Under the pieces are notes generated by a model that worked only from the letters and a program-made list of their open reading frames with translations, ran no database searches and was not told the DNA's origin. The position numbers and the translations under genes are program-made. Below, piece by piece: positions 22,560-33,296 of a stretch of 64,000 nucleotides of DNA. This DNA is from Bimuria novae-zelandiae CBS 107.79. Lineage: Eukaryota; Ascomycota; Dothideomycetes; Pleosporales; Didymosphaeriaceae. The DNA is taken from assembly GCA_010015655.1 (NCBI GenBank), contig ML976712.1:21598-85597 (forward strand). Reading direction: 5' to 3'. How positions within the stretch are numbered: the first letter of the stretch is position 1; each line of letters opens with the position of its first letter.

Positions 22560-23893
22560 CTAGAGTTGCCGCTTCTGCTGCGCCATCACCCACTTCATCT
22601 TGTCCTTGGTCTGCTGCAGTTCTTGTAGCAGCTTGTCCAGCTCCTGTTCTTTCTCTGGCACGACGCGGCGTAATCGCTCGGCCTCTTTTGTGAGCTCCTC
22701 CATCTCCTTTGCGTGTTCGCGCTTGTACTGGCCCATCATGTCGACCATCTTGTCCTCTGTCCGTTGTTTCCTCGCGAGTTCGTGCTGCAATTGGTCGCTG
22801 ATGATGGTTTGCCGCTTCATCTTGTCCGCGTTCTCGTGCTGCATTTGTCGCAGCTCGTTCATCTGCTCGGTAACGTACTTGATCTTCTTCTCGTAAACGT
22901 CGGTCATGCGCTTGTATCCTTCTCTGGCGGTGTCGGCGTTGGTCTCAGCAAGATGCTTCTGTTCGTACGCAGTGGCAAGATGGCGTTGTGTCGCTGACCG
23001 CATGTCTCCGAGCATCTTCAGCGCCTCTGCAGCCTTCTCGTCGGCGATCTTTCTGTTCCTAGTCTCGTGCTCCAGCTGTGCCTTCAACTCCTCCAATTTC
23101 CTGTCTTTCCGTTCTAGCGCTCTTGCATTGGTGTCGACGAGCATCTGCAGGTGCTGGTGTTCCGCGCGGGAGTCTTCGGCTTTCGAACGCGCAGCTGACA
23201 CGCGCTTCGCCTCCTCTTCCCGCGCCAGTCGCTCTGCTTTCAATTCCCGCTTCAGCTTCTCATTCTCAGATGTGATCTTGTCAATGTATTGTGACGTCTT
23301 GGAGGCTTGTGAGGCAGCGTGTGCATTGGGCCGCGACCAGCCATTCGGGGTGGCCGTGGGATGTTCCGGAGACATTGGAGAATCGATTGGCAGTGGACCG
23401 ATCGGACTGCGAGGGATTGTTTGGATAGCGGGCATGACAGGATCGCCAGGGAGAGCACGAGGAGGAGCGTTCGGTGAGTTTAGAGGGTTGTGGCTTGGTT
23501 CGAGACTATAAGCATGGTACGAGTCAAGTCCAAGGATGGAGAGCTGTCGTGCTGTCGTGTTCAACCAAAATCAGCATTCGAATTTTCCAGATGGCTGAGC
23601 GAAGGCTGGGTAAAGTAGAAATGAAGCGTCTACTACGTGCTTCCAACGCATACGTTAGCCAGGTAAAGGATGCCTAGCAGTGCACGGTTTTGGGTTTTTG
23701 TTTTGGCAGGGGCCAGGGTTGACTTACCTGTCTTAGATATGGGCGGTGGCGGGCCCGGCTTGCCGCCGCGGCGCAGCAAGTTTGCGAGCAAGGACCTTCG
23801 GGGCGGAAACTCGCTAATGACCGGGGGCGGAGACATCTGCTCACGCTGTGAGCCTTTTGACTTGTCTCGACGTAGTGAGTCCAACCAGGCCAT
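22560..23893 (-). CDS. Long coiled-coil protein of unknown function
   Basis: Two exons on the minus strand (23893-23728 and 23551-22560) give 385 residues. The N-terminal 140 residues are Pro/Ser-rich and basic (MAWLDSLRRDKSKGSQ, later repeated SP sites such as IPRSPIGP and DSPMSPEHP, possible proline-directed kinase sites). From about residue 145 to the C-terminus the chain is almost purely heptad-like and charged, starting SQYIDKITSENEKLKREL and ending near MKWVMAQQKRQL, so a long parallel coiled coil is likely. The intron is 176 nt, longer than usual, with donor GTAAGT. Two tandem CACGACAG repeats offer alternative acceptors, and only the first keeps the frame. The architecture recalls cytoskeletal or spindle-pole scaffolds, but I cannot assign a family. 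Confidence 0.7.
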
Positions 23894-24979
23894 CTTGAGA
23901 AAGCTGGCTTCCGATGCGCAAGTGCTATGCCGACTTGAGGGTGTAGAAGTCGCGCCTGGGCCTAGAGCGCGGCGCGTCGGTGTTGCGTAGGTTGACTCAG
24001 GGTTGATCGTCGCGGTCGAAAACAGATATCTTGCACCGGCCTGAACATACACGAGCTACATACGGACAATTAGCACAGATTCTCTCAATTCAAGCGACGG
24101 CGATGGCGGGGTGTGGCGTGCTCGTCGTGCCTTGCCAAGATCTCGAAGTTGTTGTCCAATCAGCGCAGACCTCATGGATGACATAAGCGTACTGCTACAC
24201 TGGAATAGCACCCCGTATGAACCTAAACGATCACCATGTCGCTTATGTTAGGTGCGCAAGTTCACCACGTCAAACGTGGGGCTTGAAACCATGGCAACTG
24301 CCCGCAAGCGTATTCTACCCATGACGCACACGCGTCGCCCCTGATTGTTCTTCGAGAATGAATATACTCAACTCAAACAAATCCATCTCCCATCGAGGCA
24401 TGTTCAATTCATGAAGCCCAAATCGCATGCAGAACAACCCCTGCATGGTTCGCAGACCCAAATTTGGCAACTGGCGCAGCTGAAACAGCCTCCATCAGTT
24501 TCAGCGACAGAGAGCGCCCGAATCCATGGATCATGGTTGTCGCGCGCGAATTAACCGATATGCATCACTTAGGACTGAAATACGGGTGGGCTGCACCCCG
24601 CAACGGTGGTTTAGTTGACATTGGAGGGTAGTTGCGGGTAGAGATATTTCCGGCAGGCGTCGTAGGAAAGAGAAGATGACTGTGGAGCGAGGCGCGTGAC
24701 GGCGTAACGCAGAGGTTTCATACTGATGAAGCAGATTCTGTACCCCTCGGGCACAAAAAATGGGCACAATTACTCTCGATTCATTGTGCATGTCTCTGAC
24801 CTAGGCGCCGGTCCCTTCCTATGCTAGACGCACGGCGGTGGAACCTGTATGCGAGGGGGAGGGCTCAAAATCGTGAACACACTCACATCCATGTGAGCCA
24901 GATACCTCCAGGGCTGCTCCAACAAGCCCTCCTCCTTCTGATCGGCCTTGTTTTCGACACTGCCTTAGTCTCCATTGAC
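23894..24979. other. Intergenic, 1.1 kb
   Basis: Only short non-ATG or overlapping frames are present. No repeat, tRNA or recognisable coding segment was seen. It marks the passage from housekeeping genes to the decayed segment at 25-27.7 kb. Confidence 0.4.
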
Positions 24980-25910
24980 TCATTCGACGGTTTTTCCGCT
25001 CTCCATACTCGCATCGACTATCTCCTCAGCGACCTCTTCCGGTAGCTGCTCGACGATAGCAGTTCCATAGTAGCCGTTGGGAAGATTGCCTGGTACACCG
25101 TTTCTAGCGGCTACCTCTTGGCTTGCCTTCTCAACAGTGAAGCGTTCCCTCAGCGCAAGGAACACCTTCAACTGAGCCATGCCACCACTCTTCTTCTTCC
25201 TGACTTGGAAATGGTATCCATTCTTCTTCTCGTACTCAACCAAGCCATCAGTATGAACGTATAACTCCTTATCTATCCTCAAGTACGATTCAAACGGAAA
25301 GCTCGTCATGTAAACAGACTGAGTATGTTGTACGAGTTGCAGTTGGATGGGGTACGGTTTCTTCTTAACAGACGCGAATGGGAGGAACTAGTCGGTGTCG
25401 ACTCCGTGATAGTAGAGGTCCTTGACTGCGCGAGTTATCTACTCCCAATTAGCATGTGTTACTGAAAGCGATTAAGTGCGTCCGTACCGTCATGACTTGC
25501 CAGCAGCACGTACGATCTGGTACCTTGCCAATGACGAGCAACATGTGGTCGCGCGCATTGGCCGTGATATTCGTATCGATGCCTAGCTCAGCGCATTCGT
25601 GGGCGGGGCGCATGTTGTAGATTCCGCCTTCGATGATTCGGCGGGTGCGTAGCTGCGGCATCCTGTGCAGCTCTGACGGCGAGGGTAGTTGTCGGTGTAG
25701 CTTGAGTACGAGGTACGGCGGTCCGCGTTGGGAAACAGGCCGCTAAGCGAACAACAGGTCGCACAAGATCACGTTTCCTGGTAGAAGCTGGGGGCCAAAT
25801 TGTAAAGGTGATGGTGAGTAAACCTGAAGACCAGAGGTACCGCAAAGGAGTTCTACGGGAAAGAAAGTGCCCGAAACTATGAGCAGTCGACAACCCTCAT
25901 ATAAACCAGA
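24980..25910 (-). pseudogene. Possible broken gene of unknown family
   Basis: An ATG-initiated frame of 109 codons (25309-24980, MTSFPFESYLRIDKEL to ESGKTVE) looks like the 3' part of a longer gene. Its frame continues upstream through FLPFASVKKKPYP to a TAG preceded by DLYYHGVDTD. A plausible intron (GTACCA donor, TGCTAAT branch, GAGTAG acceptor) then joins to NMRPAHECAELGIDTNITAN, RGPPYLVLKLHRQLP and another in-frame TAG. Both TAG codons are compatible with CAG or TGG changed by CpA to TpA. The continuity of plausible protein across two stops suggests a decayed gene. I do not recognise the family, and the 109-codon frame alone could still be expressed. Confidence 0.35.
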
Positions 25911-27682
25911 AGGTGCGTCTGGTAGGAATGCAAACGCGTTGAAGTGCTCTCAGCGACCACTCACGCAATCTCAGTGTAGCGACGCCTACGCGCTGCGCCA
26001 AGTCCGTGTTCTTCCACCCCAACAGCACAAGATGCATGAGAACAGTATTGTCCAACCCTGGTGCTGAGCTCATCTGAGTGCACGATCTGGATACACTTCG
26101 TTCATGATCCACAAAAAACTGTACATACCAGAACCTACCTCTATGTCAGAATCATCAAGTCACAGTTGACCCTCATCATGGACCGAGGTACCCGTTCGAT
26201 ATTCAAGTCGTAGTTCCATTCTCAAGGATCCTGAAAAAACTTTGAGAGGCAAGCGGAGGACCACTCTGGAGACACGTAGCGCGGAATCGGGGAGGTCGAA
26301 CTAGGTTACTAGTGCTTCAGTTGACAGTTCCGTAGCCTCCGTGTACATAGTATCTAGCAAGGATATCATATCCCTCTGAGAATCGTATGCGCGGTTTGGT
26401 GAGCTGAAGGAACTTTTTGACTTATATTCAGGCATAATAACCTGGAATTTGGGGACGAAACCTTTCAGTTCCATGTCGTGACGTGATATTGTAAGCGGTG
26501 GTTTATGAACAGCTTCAAGCTGCGCAGTGTTTGGAAACTCGACAGAGGTAGCTATGTGCCACCCCACCCAGCTCCAGCTCGGGTGCGCTCCTTCAATTCA
26601 TCTTTTTTCTGTGGGCGATTGATGCAGTTGGAATATAATTGACCCTGTCCAGTGAGCTGGGTTCGCGCCGTCGCCTAGCCACAATTCTACTTTCGCCGCG
26701 CGGTACCGGTAGAAAGCTCTTCCAGTCTATGTTCGACCGCATCCAACGAATCAGAAACTGTGACGTCGAAATGTCTTCTCCAACACAAGTGTTCCCGGAG
26801 ATTCTCGACTGATAACCCGTATATGAACGATTGTGGAAAGATCGTGGCTTCCATGCGCTGAAGAAGACCGGAAACAGCAAAGAGTGCGTCGCTGTCCTCA
26901 GTCATGGCTCTCATAACATAACCATTGATTGATCGCTCATAAATCTGAAGCTTGTTGGCGTGCAACGATGTTTTACTTCCGTAATCTAAGGGGTTTGCAA
27001 GAGGCTGGTACATTTGCCATCCGCCACCGAGCAGCGACCGAGGAAAGCAAGTGTCTTCAGACCATGTTGCTTCATTGCAAAGGAAATGTACCTAGAATTT
27101 GGAGAAGATGATGCGCCGTCGTGACAGGAGGCCTTCCTGGTAGGTCCATGCTCTGGTAGCCCACATGGAACGCTTGAGATCCTGGGACAGGTCTGGGCAT
27201 GTCGAAATAACCGTGTTCTGACCAAAATGTGGAAGCCCCAGGTATTCCACTATTCGCATCTGGACTGTCCAGTACGATGATTGTGGCAAACGCTTCGTTG
27301 TATATTTGATGCATGAGGGCGATCAGACTGTGTTTCTCACGAACACTACTTTGACCAATGCAAAGCAAGTCGACCCAAAGATAACGATATCCGAGCTCCT
27401 TTACCACGGGAATGGCGTTCTCCAGCGTCAACCTGATTTTGTTTGGTATTATACCCGATCCATCAGCGGAAGGCTGGTGGACACCACCCTACACGTAGCT
27501 TAAGGCGATGTAGTGGTTGTCTTCTGGAAGCTCGGTAATGGTGCGATGGTAAACATCCACGACTCTGAGACCCTTCGAAACCATTGATGTATGTCGACTA
27601 CAAATCGAGTGCGTGTTCGAATAGTATCGCAGTCGTTCCTTAAAAAGTTGATAATCAAGCTGTGGTTCCACATGGCGGACAT
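25897..27682 (-). pseudogene. HET-domain (heterokaryon incompatibility) pseudogene
   Basis: The HET domain is seen in pieces on the minus strand. LRVVDVYHRTITELPEDNHYIALSYV is followed by a TAG (27489-27491) exactly where the canonical YVWG tryptophan stands. The frame then continues through GYRYLWVDLLCIGQ and IYNEAFATIIVLDS. After a frameshift it gives WATRAWTYQEGLLSRRRIIF, then a TAG (27092-27094) in place of the expected Gln, then VHFLCNEAT. A C-terminal part includes AHPSWSWVGWHIA and the VLLGWKNTDLAQRVGVA tail near 25950. More stops and a shift lie near 26600-26690. HET proteins trigger cell death after fusion of unlike strains; this copy cannot encode a complete one. Both TAG codons fit CpA to TpA mutation. 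Confidence 0.88.
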
Positions 27683-28961
27683 ATTTCAGGTTCCAATCCT
27701 TATTCGCGAGTTTCTCCGCTGGAAAAGGCGTACTCGTCGGGAGTCCAAAGGTAGAAGATGTGTTTCCATGCGCCCCTAGAGTAACTAAGCCTTCCCAGTC
27801 TTATAAATGAAGGTTTGGGATGTTGCAAACAGGTTGAGAGTGATTTCAGAGTTTCTAGAGATCTCGGTAGGCTTGAAGCTGATCTTCTGGTGTTTGATGA
27901 ACCGCATAATTCTGCGGCAGCACTGGTATTCCCGCTCTGCTACATGAGCATCGTCGTCGAACAAGATTCTTTGGAGTATTCGAGGGTCCTCGACTTCAGG
28001 TGCGGACTCAGGTTTTCAGGTAGATACAAAACTCGGTAGCTGCAGCTCCGCGCAACGACGACAGACTTTGGTGGAAACGCGTGTGCTGGTCGTGACCTCC
28101 CCGACACGCTCGCCGGGTGACTTGGTCGGTGCCTCATATGACATGCGTAGAAGAGTACCTAGATACGCACTGTACCTCGAGCAAGAAAACGAATCAACCG
28201 TCGGTCGACCGGATTGTTTGAGCTTTATGGAATCAGAAGAAGAATGGCGCTGATCGCTATTGCTCAATCCGGTAAGTGGATTGCGAACTGGAATACTGAT
28301 TATGACAGCACGCATGCATGAATTTCGACTGTGCTAGTTGTATGTAAGTGGCTAAACAAGTCAGAGGAGGATGAGCTGGGGCGGGGCAGGAATGTCACCT
28401 GCAGCCCAGCACTCAGCCCTCTTCGTCAGCCTTGCCTTTGACACCGGCATGGTATTCAGTGGCGTTTTCATATACCTGATAACCTCGCAGATGCCGTTTT
28501 GTAGTCTGCTTTCGAAGCAATCCCTAGGTCCTGTTGATGACAGCTGCGCAGCTCTTAGAAAGAGCATCCCACGCGGCTATCTTAGCAGCCAAACATTTGC
28601 TTGCACCTCCGGCATCCTCTGAGCCATCGATTCCTTTTCTGCGAGCAGCAAAGTACTTTATTTTGTGGAGTTTGGAGAAGTGCAGTCTTGTGTTGAGGTA
28701 GGTAATTGTGTGGTCTAGAGATTGTTGGATGTTCCTTTCCAATCGAGCTTAGAAGTAGCTGAGGCCGGGAAGGCAGGTGCATCTACGATGGGATCATTCA
28801 TTGTCTGGTAGCTCAATTAAAATAAGGTATATTTTGCAACTCAAGTGGAGCAGAGCAGAACGCGAAGGGGTATGTGGAACAGACCAAACACCGACAAATG
28901 CTCGTTGGAAGAAGCGCGCCTACTCCGGCATCAACGGGCTTCCGAAGACTGAATGTGTGCC
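27683..28961. other. Intergenic, possibly 5' remains of the HET gene
   Basis: There is no intact frame. The first few hundred bases could include the N-terminal leader of the HET gene, which usually extends 100-200 residues before the domain, but I cannot read it. The rest shows nothing distinct. Confidence 0.35.
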
Positions 28962-31158
28962 TTACTTCCCGTTCACACCCTCGCTTGCACCTTCCAATCT
29001 CCCAACCAATCTCTTCACGCCGCTCCATTCCTCTGTCTTCGTCTCCACACCACCCAGCTCGCTGCCGACCTCGAACACGGTGACGACCCCATCCATGCCC
29101 GCCACTGCAACCCGCCTTCCTTCGTTCTTCTCCCATGCAAGCTTGTTCAGGCTCCGCTTCATGTAGCCCATGCCACCAGACAGAGCGCCGCGCTTGTTCT
29201 CGCTCGGCGTCACCTTCTGTAGAGGGACTTCAACATCCACATTTAGATCCCAAACTTCCAGGCTACCGGCACCGTCCACAAGCGCGAATACTGATGGCTT
29301 GACAGGCGACCAACGAGCATCATAGACCAAATCTTCCCGCGCGATATCTAGGAGAGGTGCCACTTGTTGTGCTGCACCAGGCGCAAGCGTATTAGAGGGT
29401 CCTGTGGCCGCCGGTGGACGCACTTTCCACAGCTTCACGCTCCAGTCGACTGAAGAGCTGAGAACAAGATCTCCAAGATCGATCTGCCCCTTCGCGGGGT
29501 GAAAGTCCAAGCTCATCACCGGTGCAGCGTGACCGCCATACTTGACGCGGCCATCGACACCAGCCTTGGCACCAGCACGGTCGTAGCGGTGGCAGGGGTA
29601 GATAGAGCCTTCTTCCGTACCAGCGAGAAAGTATGTCGGATCGGACTGCGGGAAGGCGATGCATGTGACTGCCATGTCGTCTGTCTTTGCGGGCGGCGGG
29701 GAGGTCAGTTCGAGGAACTCCTGCGGCTGTGAGAACATGTCTACAGTCCAGCCACAGACTACACCGTCTGTCGACGCTGAGATGATATTGTTAGCGTTTT
29801 GCGTTCCGACAATGTCGATAGAGTAGACTGGATGCGTATGGCCGGACCCAGTGAGAGGTGTCTTTTGCACAGGTGATGACTTTGCGCGGGTGTCCCATAG
29901 CAGGACTTGCCCTGAGTATGCACCGCCAATGATGAGGTTGGGATGGAAGGGAGAGAATTTGGCGGTGAGGATGTCGGACTGAGCATGGAAAATATACTCT
30001 GGTCGGTCGTGCATGTGGAGGTTCCACACTTGGACGAGGCCGTCTGGATCATGCGGAGCGGAGGGGTTTTTGGTATAGGAAGCGAGGACAAGCTCTGGGA
30101 ACTTGGACGAGAAGCCCAGATCAGACACCATCCTCTTCTTGCTCCACCTGTCGTCCCAGAACTGTGCAATTTCTTTTATCCGTCGGCCTTTCTTGCCTCC
30201 ACTGGAACCGTACCCCTCGTCTTCCTCGTCCACGTTTGCACCTCCTAGCGCATAGTCGGCCAGAATGTCATAGTCGAGCTGTTGGTCCAGAGCCCGCTCC
30301 AAGACCTTCGTGCTCCTCTCTACGAAGTCGATGAAGTCATCCGAGTTCTCCACGGCCGTCAGCTCTTCGTTGTTGAGGGTCTTGAAAGGGAAGTTCTCGC
30401 CAGAGACCGTCTGTACTTCTCCGGCTTCTGCTGCCTTCTGCGCTGCCTTGATTTCTTCCTCGATTTCCCTCTTCAATTGCAAGCGGATTTCTTCGTCCCT
30501 CTCTTTCTGGCGACGACTCAGGCGCTTTGGCGTGTGCGGCGAACGGGTCGGACTATCGTCTCGTTCCGATTCGCTCTCTCCAGCTCCTCGAGGTTTCCTC
30601 GGGCTCCATTCGATATCTGCTTGGACACCCTTGCTGTATGTAATGACCTCTTTCTCCCTCTTCGGCGGTGGTCCCACATCCACGCCTTCTGTCTCATAGA
30701 CTGTGGTCAAGTTGCCGAGAGATAGTGTCTGCATGCCCTGATCCACCATGCTCAGAGGCACCTGATATTGTGCTCCAGGTCCAGACTGCGCTTCGTTGTC
30801 GCTGCTCAACTGACTTGCGCTGATGACTGAGGTCGGTCGTGTCGCTCGTCCACCGGCGGGAGATTGTGGCTGCGCTGAGCTAGGTCGGCTCTCGCCGAGA
30901 ATATTATCTATGTATTCATCAAGGGCGCGCGTCCGTTCGTCTGCCCGTCGTGGGGTCGGTGATACTATCTGCATTGGGATAATCAGTACTGGCTACGAAC
31001 CGGGAGACGTCGTCTCCAACCTCTCTGGCAGGCGACCCGGTAAGCGACTGTCTCTGCGAGCTCTCTGCTTTGCGGAGCTCGCGCTGCTTCTTGAGCTCTG
31101 CTAGTTTGGCCTTCTTCGCCAATATCTCCTCGCGTCGTTGCACTATAGAGGAGTCCAT
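28962..31158 (-). CDS. Cytoplasmic dynein intermediate chain
   Basis: This encodes the WD40 intermediate chain of cytoplasmic dynein 1, which links the heavy chain to light chains and dynactin for minus-end transport of nuclei and endosomes. Two exons (31158-31021 and 30968-28962) give 714 residues. The N-terminus MDSSIVQRREEILAKKAKLA is the conserved charged helix that binds dynactin p150 and NudE. A Ser-rich linker follows with TYSKGVQ and a light-chain-binding region, then an acidic segment. From about residue 320 there are WD repeats (for example GAYSGQVLLWDTRAK, SSSVDWSVKLWKV, SLEVWDLN). The 52-nt intron has a weak donor (GTTGGA) but a good branch and acceptor and keeps the frame. It is divergent from the ATP synthase subunit e gene, 398 bases apart. 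Confidence 0.93.
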
Positions 31159-31556
31159 GTTGAGGTTTGTGGAGAATAACTGTCGCTCAGAGGGTGTCGA
31201 CTTGTGTCTGAGCGCTCATTTACACGTCAAGCAGCAATCTCAGAACCGTCGAATTAGTGTGGGGTATTGAGACCGTATCCGACGGAGTAAACATGTGTTG
31301 CACCTGGGGTGCTGCCAAAAACACGCCAAGCAGGGACCGTCGGACTTTCCTCGGTACGACCCGTGCTTGCGTCGCGCAAGATTTCGGTCGCAGAACCTCA
31401 CTCCCCAGCTGCAACCCAACCTCCCCGCCAGCCAAGCACCCGTGACTCTTGCGACCGGAGAGACGCCATCGACCGTCGTCTCACACCCGTCTGCTCTGCC
31501 ATTGGACACGCACGACGCGCATAGTCCTTTCCGAGGGTCCCTCAGCGACACTCACC

Positions 31557-32042
31557 ATGTCTACTTCCGTCGGCGTCAACGTACGTTTCTGGCCTATTAG
31601 AGCTTCGAGTTCCCTCGATACAACTCGCGGAAGCTCCGATAAGCTTTTATGATGTAAGAACGATTACTGATGGGATGAGCGCAGGTCCTCCGATGGGGTG
31701 CCCTGGCCACCGGCGTCTTCTACGGCCTCTACAACCAGATCTCGATATCATCGCGTGAGAAGATGCAGGTCAAGCAGAGAGAGTGGGAACACCACGAGTC
31801 CCTGATCCAGCAGGCGAAGGCCGAGTGGGCAAAGACACATCCTTCAGAACAGCTCAAGCCCTCTTCGAGCGCAGGTACGTTGCCGACCATCCCGACTGCC
31901 GGCCTCCGTACTACTGTACGAACGGCAGTGCAGTCAGAAGAACCGCATGAAAAGCAACGCTGACCGTTCCGCAGCGAAAGCAGACCCCAAGGACCCCAAC
32001 ACCGACCTAAACGCCCTCCTCGGCATCACGGACGAGAAATGA
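31557..32042 (+). CDS. atp21: ATP synthase subunit e, mitochondrial
   Basis: This is a small membrane subunit of the F1Fo ATP synthase that promotes dimer formation and crista shape. Three exons (31557-31580, 31685-31874, 31975-32042) give 93 residues. The first exon encodes only MSTSVGVN. Exon 2 carries the single membrane helix VLRWGALATGVFYGLYNQ with the GxxxG-like face (GALATG), followed by the long charged helix KMQVKQREWEHHESLIQQAK. The C-terminus DPNTDLNALLGI closes the family pattern. Introns of 104 and 100 nt are long relative to the exons. The start ATG lies in a good CTCACCATGTC context. Confidence 0.88.
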
Positions 32043-33296
32043 GCGCACATCAATTTCCTTTGGTTCGGCATGGTTTGGGGTAAATACAGCGACGGCTGGT
32101 GAGGACAGCAAAAGTGAAGTTGCGGAAAGTCATAATGCGAGATATTATCTCTTGTATTTGTGTACTCTATGTACAGTATAGATCCGGCGGTTGTAACGTT
32201 CCAATACACATGCTTATCTTCAATCGAGTCGAGCCTCATTCGAAGTGTATTCGAAATTGGGACGTCTGCTGGAATTCTGGCACACCGGGCGCTGAGGGAA
32301 GGAGAGAATTGAGGCAAAGAATCCGACACTCTGCTCGAATTGTCTTCCCGTCATGAGCCAGGGTTTATGCTCCAGCGATCTTGTCTGTCTCAGTATGAAC
32401 AACAGCCTTCCCTTAGACAGACATTTGGTGGAGGTATTCGAACGCCTGCTATAGCTTAGCAAGACCCCGACTTCAACGTGTCACGAAATCTCCACGACGT
32501 TGTACATGGCACTTTGTTGATAAAGATTTCTGACAACAAAATATACCAACATGTAAACATGCACGACAGACGATCCCGGTATGTCTATCGCGGGGTAATG
32601 TCAGTCATTCCATCCAAGGGAGATTGTGTCGAGACCATGAGCAGCGATCACCAGGACTGGAAGCGCCAAGCTCGAGCCACCTTATCAGCCTTCCAGGATT
32701 GTCAGTTGCGCGCATGATGGATGCCTGTTTTCAGCTGTACCACACTTTGGCAGTTCAGTGCAGGACGAGGTTGAGAATGTGGTCATCCGCACAAGGGTGG
32801 GCGAGTCGTCGAAGTCATCTGCGCCTTTCCGAAACTTGAAATGGGTACTTGCCATGCGTTGGAGCGATAGAGTCCAACTGAAAGATGCACGTCCTGGCGG
32901 TGAAGAGGTAGCCTGCATTCAGGTAAACATGGACCTCCTTTATGCATCGTTGGCCGACGTGGAGCGATAGATTAAGGAGCCGGCGCTGGTGGGGTCAAGT
33001 CCCCGGAGCGGGCCTTGCCTATAGTGCGCACGTGATTTTGCCCGAGCCCTGCTAAACTTGGTCTTGGCCTGGTTCGCATGACGACGAACCTATATTGCAC
33101 CTCTGGACAGCTGCGCCCGAGGCCAACCAACGCGGGCCTGCTTGCATCTCCTCGACCACCACCCGCCTATCTATACAGAACACCGTTCTCGCTTTGTTTC
33201 CGTACCAGAACCGTCGAGCGCGGCATCCAGGACTTTTGTTTATCTATTTCAACAAGCGCGACCCAAGGAGAACTTCACAACACATCGCTCCGCGCC
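32043..33296. other. Intergenic, 1.25 kb upstream of the dynamin gene
   Basis: Only short frames are present, none with support. A plus-strand frame at 32758-32970 has neither ATG context nor family resemblance. The final 200 bases are pyrimidine-rich and presumably hold the promoter and 5' UTR of the downstream gene. Confidence 0.4.

Noticed and set aside
32990..33030. GGGGTCAAGTCCCC stretch suggesting a tRNA T-arm
   Set aside because: I could not build acceptor, D and anticodon arms around it, and the loop lacks the usual TTCRANY pattern.
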